A stretch of 64,000 nt of DNA from PALSA-612 sp963776735 (GTDB taxonomy: Bacteria; Actinomycetota; Thermoleophilia; Gaiellales; Gaiellaceae), in NCBI GenBank assembly GCA_963776735.1, contig CAVZNV010000016.1, positions 1-64,000 on the forward strand. The letters are read 5' to 3'. Under the pieces are notes generated by a model, which saw only the letters and a list, made by a program, of their open reading frames with translations, was not told the origin of the DNA and did no database searches. Each line of letters starts with the position of its first letter. Within the stretch, counting starts at the first letter, position 1. A program made the translations under genes and the position numbers. Of the stretch, positions 60,663-64,000 are shown in pieces.

Positions 60663-61586
60663 ATGGCCGCAACCGACACCACCACGCTTCCCGACACGTT
60701 CGCCGAATGCGGGAACGGAAACGGGGGCGCGCTTCCGGCCGACCCGTTCACGGCGCTCCGCTTCCACTTCGGGATGCTGCTCGGCGTCGACGACTTCGAG
60801 GTCGAGCAGGGTTTCCACCACGGCAAGCAGCGGCTCCACAACGCGTGGCTCCATCGCGACGGAGTGGTCTGGGGCTTCGCAGTCGTCGTCGACCAGGGCG
60901 AGATCCAGGTCGACCCCGGCCTCGCCCTCGACGCCGCGGGACGGGAGCTCCATCTCGACGACAAGGCTTGCCTGAGCGTCGCCGCCTGGTACGCGAAGAA
61001 CTCCGGCGACGTCGAGGCCCAACCGGCCGCCGACGGGAGCGTCGAGTTCGACGGCTACGTCGTCGCCGGCTACGCGACCTGCCCGATGCGGCCGGTCCCG
61101 GCACTTGCCGAGCCGTGCTCCGGCGTGACGTCGGAGACAGCGTACTCGCGCACCTACGAGACGATCGACATCCGACTCGTGACGGAGCCGCCGGATCCGA
61201 TTCCGACTCCGTACCACCGACTGCGCGTCCTCTTCGGGATCGAGCAGCCGAACCTTCCGGACGACCAACCGGTCGTCGACGCCCGGAACACGGCCCTCGC
61301 AGACCCGAATCCTCCGGCGGCGTTCCTCCAGGCGTTCGACCAGCTGGCCGTGCTCGACACGATCGACCTGCAGCCGGCCGCGGAACCGGACGAGCCCGCA
61401 ACGCGCTACCCCGCGCTGGACACGACGACCGTGCTGCTGGCGCGGGTAATGGGCATCCACCTCGTCCCCGACGAGGCGGATCCGAACGGCTGGACGCTCG
61501 CGGGCGGCGCCGTCGACTACGCCGGACGCCGGTCACTGATCGCGACGCAGACGATCCAGGAGCTCTTGTGCGGAACCTCGTCCTGA
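60663..61586 (+). CDS. CIS-locus protein with D-D-F-x-x-E-Q-x-F-H motif, unknown function
   Basis: The product is 307 aa. N-terminal F-H-F-G-M-L-L-G-V-D-D-F-E-V-E-Q-G-F-H-H-G-K-type segment, then H-N-A-W-L-H-R-D-G-V-V-W-G-F and beta-rich V-D-P-G-L-A-L-D-A-A-G-R-E-L. This pattern recurs in the next gene (L-N-Y-Y-D-G-K-F-L-R-A-D-D-L-D-V-E-Q). I know it only as a widespread unassigned family near phage-tail-like loci. No catalytic motif was recognised. It starts four bases after the coiled-coil gene. Confidence 0.65.
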   Translation: MAATDTTTLPDTFAECGNGNGGALPADPFTALRFHFGMLLGVDDFEVEQGFHHGKQRLHNAWLHRDGVVWGFAVVVDQGEIQVDPGLALDAAGRELHLDDKACLSVAAWYAKNSGDVEAQPAADGSVEFDGYVVAGYATCPMRPVPALAEPCSGVTSETAYSRTYETIDIRLVTEPPDPIPTPYHRLRVLFGIEQPNLPDDQPVVDARNTALADPNPPAAFLQAFDQLAVLDTIDLQPAAEPDEPATRYPALDTTTVLLARVMGIHLVPDEADPNGWTLAGGAVDYAGRRSLIATQTIQELLCGTSS

Positions 61587-61602
61587 TGAAAGGAAGCTGA
61601 CC

Positions 61603-64000
61603 ATGGCAACGCTGAGCACGACGAACGGCAGCGGGGCGATCATCGGCGGCACCGGGCCGCAGATCTTCGTCGGAGTCGAGGGCGGCCTGACCGTGGTCGC
61701 CCCCGGGACACCACTCACCCGCCTCAACTACTACGACGGCAAGTTCCTCCGCGCCGACGACCTCGACGTCGAGCAGGCGTACTTCCGGCAGCTCACCTGG
61801 CTGTCGAACATGGCCGGCGGTTCGGGAGTCGTCTACGGGTACGACGTCGAGCAGGCCGGCGGGGACGCGATCTCGCTCTCCGCAGGGCTCGCGATCGACG
61901 GCGCCGGGCATGTGCTGCTGCTCCCGCAGGGCGTGACCCTCGACGTCCAGCAGTTGATCGACACGACCGAGCGGCTGCGCGCCCAGCTGATCGCGCAGCG
62001 AAGCGTCGGCACCGGGGAGTTCTCGGACTGCATCGCACAGAGCGCCTCCACCCCCACCACCGATCCGACCGTCGCCGACACTCCCGGCTACTACCTGATC
62101 ACGATCGCGCCCGCCGAGGCATTGTGCGGCGAGGACTACGTCTACGGGACGCTGTGCGAGGAAGCGTGCGCGACGAGCGTGCAGCGGCCGCGACGGCTGG
62201 ACGGGATCGCCGTCCGCGCGTGGGGCTTCAACATCGCGCTGCCCGGCTCGACCGCGGTGACGATGGCGCCGGTGCACCTGCGCTCACGGCTCGCCTCGGC
62301 GCGCTTCGCCGACGAGGCGGCCAGCTTCGGGTCGTTGCTCGCGGGCGCGGATCTGAAGACGACGGTCTGGTGCCACGGCGCCTGCCCCTCGGGCCAGGCA
62401 GAGGTCGCGCTGGCCGTCGTCGCCCGGTCGGGCGCGACGATCCAGTTCGTCGACGAGTGGACAGCACGCCGCGAGCTGATCGAGACACCGCCGCGCCGGT
62501 ACTGGGCCGGGCGGATGGCGATGCGGCCGCTCGCCGTCTTCCTGGCACAGGTGCTCCAGTTCCAGTGCCAGCTCCGCGACATCTATCCGCCGGCGACGCA
62601 ACTACCGCGTCTCGTGGTCGACCAGGCGCTCACCGAGCGGCTCGTCGCGGCTGTCGACATCGCGTCGGTGCAGGCGACGCTCGCCGACGCCACCTTCCAG
62701 CAGATCGCGTTCCAGGCGCCGCCGAGCCGGGTGCTGATCAATCTCGGAATCGTCGAGCTCCCCTCCGCGGGCTACCTGCCGGTCGACCTCGACACGACGG
62801 TGAACGACCAGGTGCGCCGGCTACTCGGCGAAGGCGTCAACCTGACGTTCTGCGTCTGCCGGCCGGACTACGTGCCGCACGCGCTCGAGGAGGCGCAGCA
62901 CATGGACCGGATCTCGCTGACCGCGGGACTCGACGATCCGGCGAACAAGCAGGACGTCGAGATCCTCGTCCCGGACGGCGAGATCGTCCGCAGCGCGCCG
63001 GTGCAGAGCGGCGTGGGCTGGGAGGGATTCGTCCAGCTCCTGCCCGAGATTGCGGCCGTCGCAGCCGCCGAGGGCGACGCCGCGGTGGCGGAGACGCCGC
63101 TCGTCGCGGAGTCGCTGTACTCGACGCGGACGCCGACCGGCTTCTCGATCCATGGCGCCGGACGAAGCGACGTCCTGCCGTCAGGCGGCGGGCGCTTCTC
63201 GTTCGCGGGAACGTCCGACGTGGGTCGCATCAGAAACGTCACCAACCTGGCCAAGGGCCTCGCGAGCGTCGTCGCCAAGCCCGCGGACGTCCAGCACCTC
63301 GAGGAGCTCGCGGGAGCGCAGACCGACCCGCCCGCGGCTCCCGCGCCGGCGATGATCCTGTCACGTGTCGCGGCGCTCACGACCCGCGCCCGGACGTACA
63401 TCACCACGATGCGCGCCGAGAGGGCAGCTGCCAGGCCGCCGGCAGTGACCCTCTTCGAGCCGAGCCTCTCGCAGGGGACGCATGCGCTCGGCATGTGGGC
63501 CACGATGAGCTGCGACCGCGACCCGTTCTCCCTCCGACCCGACGAGGCGACGGCCTTTCAGCTGACCGCGGACATCGCCATTCCCGGTGGCGACTCGAGC
63601 ATCCTGCTCGCATACGAGCTGCGCGGGGACTTCCGGCTCGAGCGCATCGTTCCGACCATGGGCTCGGTTCGCCGTGTCGTCGGCACGCTGAACGGGATCT
63701 TCACGGGGTCGCAGACGACAGGGTCCGGCCGGCCCGGGAAGCAGTGCGGGGCGTTCCAGCGTGAAGTGACGATCGAGCTACGACAGTCGGCAGGCGCCGC
63801 ACCGGTACTCGAGATCTCGGCACCGGCACCGGACCTGACGAAGAACATCGGCTACGACGTCTCGGTGACCTGGGACGGCTCTCCCGTGCGGGCGACCGCG
63901 GACGTCACGCTCTCCTACCGCGACACGGCCCACAGGATCCAGCTCGGGACGTTCATCCAGAACCCCGACGTGCTGGTGGCGGGCAACGACGTCCACGCGC
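61603..64000 (+). CDS. Large CIS-locus protein, runs off the right edge
   Basis: The frame stays open from ATG 61603 (AAAGGAAG upstream) to the edge, at least 799 codons. The N-terminus shares a motif with the preceding protein (L-N-Y-Y-D-G-K-F-L, D-D-L-x-V-E-Q, G-V-V-Y-G-Y, L-A-I-D-G-A-G-H). Later parts are beta and helix mixed, with pairs of Cys (C-H-G-A-C-P, C-V-C-R) and Pro/Ala linkers. No transmembrane segment or signal peptide is seen. The missing C-terminus could hold a cargo or fibre-like domain. Confidence 0.75.
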   Translation, partial: MATLSTTNGSGAIIGGTGPQIFVGVEGGLTVVAPGTPLTRLNYYDGKFLRADDLDVEQAYFRQLTWLSNMAGGSGVVYGYDVEQAGGDAISLSAGLAIDGAGHVLLLPQGVTLDVQQLIDTTERLRAQLIAQRSVGTGEFSDCIAQSASTPTTDPTVADTPGYYLITIAPAEALCGEDYVYGTLCEEACATSVQRPRRLDGIAVRAWGFNIALPGSTAVTMAPVHLRSRLASARFADEAASFGSLLAGADLKTTVWCHGACPSGQAEVALAVVARSGATIQFVDEWTARRELIETPPRRYWAGRMAMRPLAVFLAQVLQFQCQLRDIYPPATQLPRLVVDQALTERLVAAVDIASVQATLADATFQQIAFQAPPSRVLINLGIVELPSAGYLPVDLDTTVNDQVRRLLGEGVNLTFCVCRPDYVPHALEEAQHMDRISLTAGLDDPANKQDVEILVPDGEIVRSAPVQSGVGWEGFVQLLPEIAAVAAAEGDAAVAETPLVAESLYSTRTPTGFSIHGAGRSDVLPSGGGRFSFAGTSDVGRIRNVTNLAKGLASVVAKPADVQHLEELAGAQTDPPAAPAPAMILSRVAALTTRARTYITTMRAERAAARPPAVTLFEPSLSQGTHALGMWATMSCDRDPFSLRPDEATAFQLTADIAIPGGDSSILLAYELRGDFRLERIVPTMGSVRRVVGTLNGIFTGSQTTGSGRPGKQCGAFQREVTIELRQSAGAAPVLEISAPAPDLTKNIGYDVSVTWDGSPVRATADVTLSYRDTAHRIQLGTFIQNPDVLVAGNDVHA

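Noticed and set aside
39909..64000. Prophage
   Set aside because: No capsid, portal, terminase, integrase or lysis genes in 24 kb; DUF4255, AAA+ ATPase and CIS tape measure fit a contractile injection system instead.

Overview
The window is about 70% GC by eye. It carries actinobacterial-type genes (BTAD/SARP regulator, LuxR-type ATPases, PknF/Rv1747-like kinase and FHA-ABC pair, F420-type oxidoreductase, MmpL-like exporter, DUF5995-like protein). GTG starts are common and ATGA/GTGA stop-start overlaps abound. Together this suggests a high-GC actinobacterium, probably Thermoleophilia; the class assignment is inference from gene style only. No rRNA, tRNA, CRISPR array or insertion sequence was recognised.

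Left part (1-39 kb), mostly chromosomal housekeeping and accessory genes. A small zinc-ribbon-like protein is coupled to a large secreted PD40 repeat protein (242-3333). They diverge from two overlapping LuxR-type regulators (3412-6404). Next is a visibly lower-GC two-gene cassette (6697-10526): an Hsp90/HtpG-type ATPase fused to a TIR/deoxyribosyltransferase-like domain, plus a helical repeat protein. It looks like an uncatalogued defence-type system. A sugar-catabolic operon (10973-16341) encodes a lyxose-isomerase-like cupin, PfkB kinase, class II aldolase and 2-oxoacid dehydrogenase E1alpha/E1beta/E2; a fuculose-phosphate-type aldolase diverges from it. Then come an MmpL exporter, a Ser/Thr kinase with GAF domain diverging from an FHA-FHA-ABC transporter, a VapBC pair, a membrane-protein operon (ferric-reductase-like, acyltransferase, VIT1-like), a collagen-like protein, a frameshifted secreted protein, an S9 peptidase, FabF, an orphan binding protein, a desaturase and TypA.

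Right part (38.9 kb to the edge): one tightly packed, same-strand locus for a contractile injection system (CIS, phage-tail-like). A BTAD regulator and a small protein lead into a DUF4255/Pvc16-like tube terminator. They are followed by a carboxypeptidase-regulatory-like protein, two sheath and two inner-tube paralogues, a CIS-tube/LysM-class protein with a cysteine-rich tail, a tiny protein, gp27-like hub, gp5-like spike, a 540-residue protein with a strong hydrophobic segment, gp25-like and gp6-like baseplate proteins, a beta-propeller/tail-protein-I fusion, tape measure, AAA+ ATPase, a coiled-coil protein and two proteins sharing a conserved N-terminal motif. The last runs off the window. 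The set is nearly complete for particle assembly, but no PAAR tip, dedicated tail fibre or recognisable toxin cargo is visible.

The strongest candidates for something new are (1) the Hsp90-TIR-like cassette and (2) the CIS locus with its candidate membrane-associating 540-residue protein, which may play the part of Streptomyces CisA.
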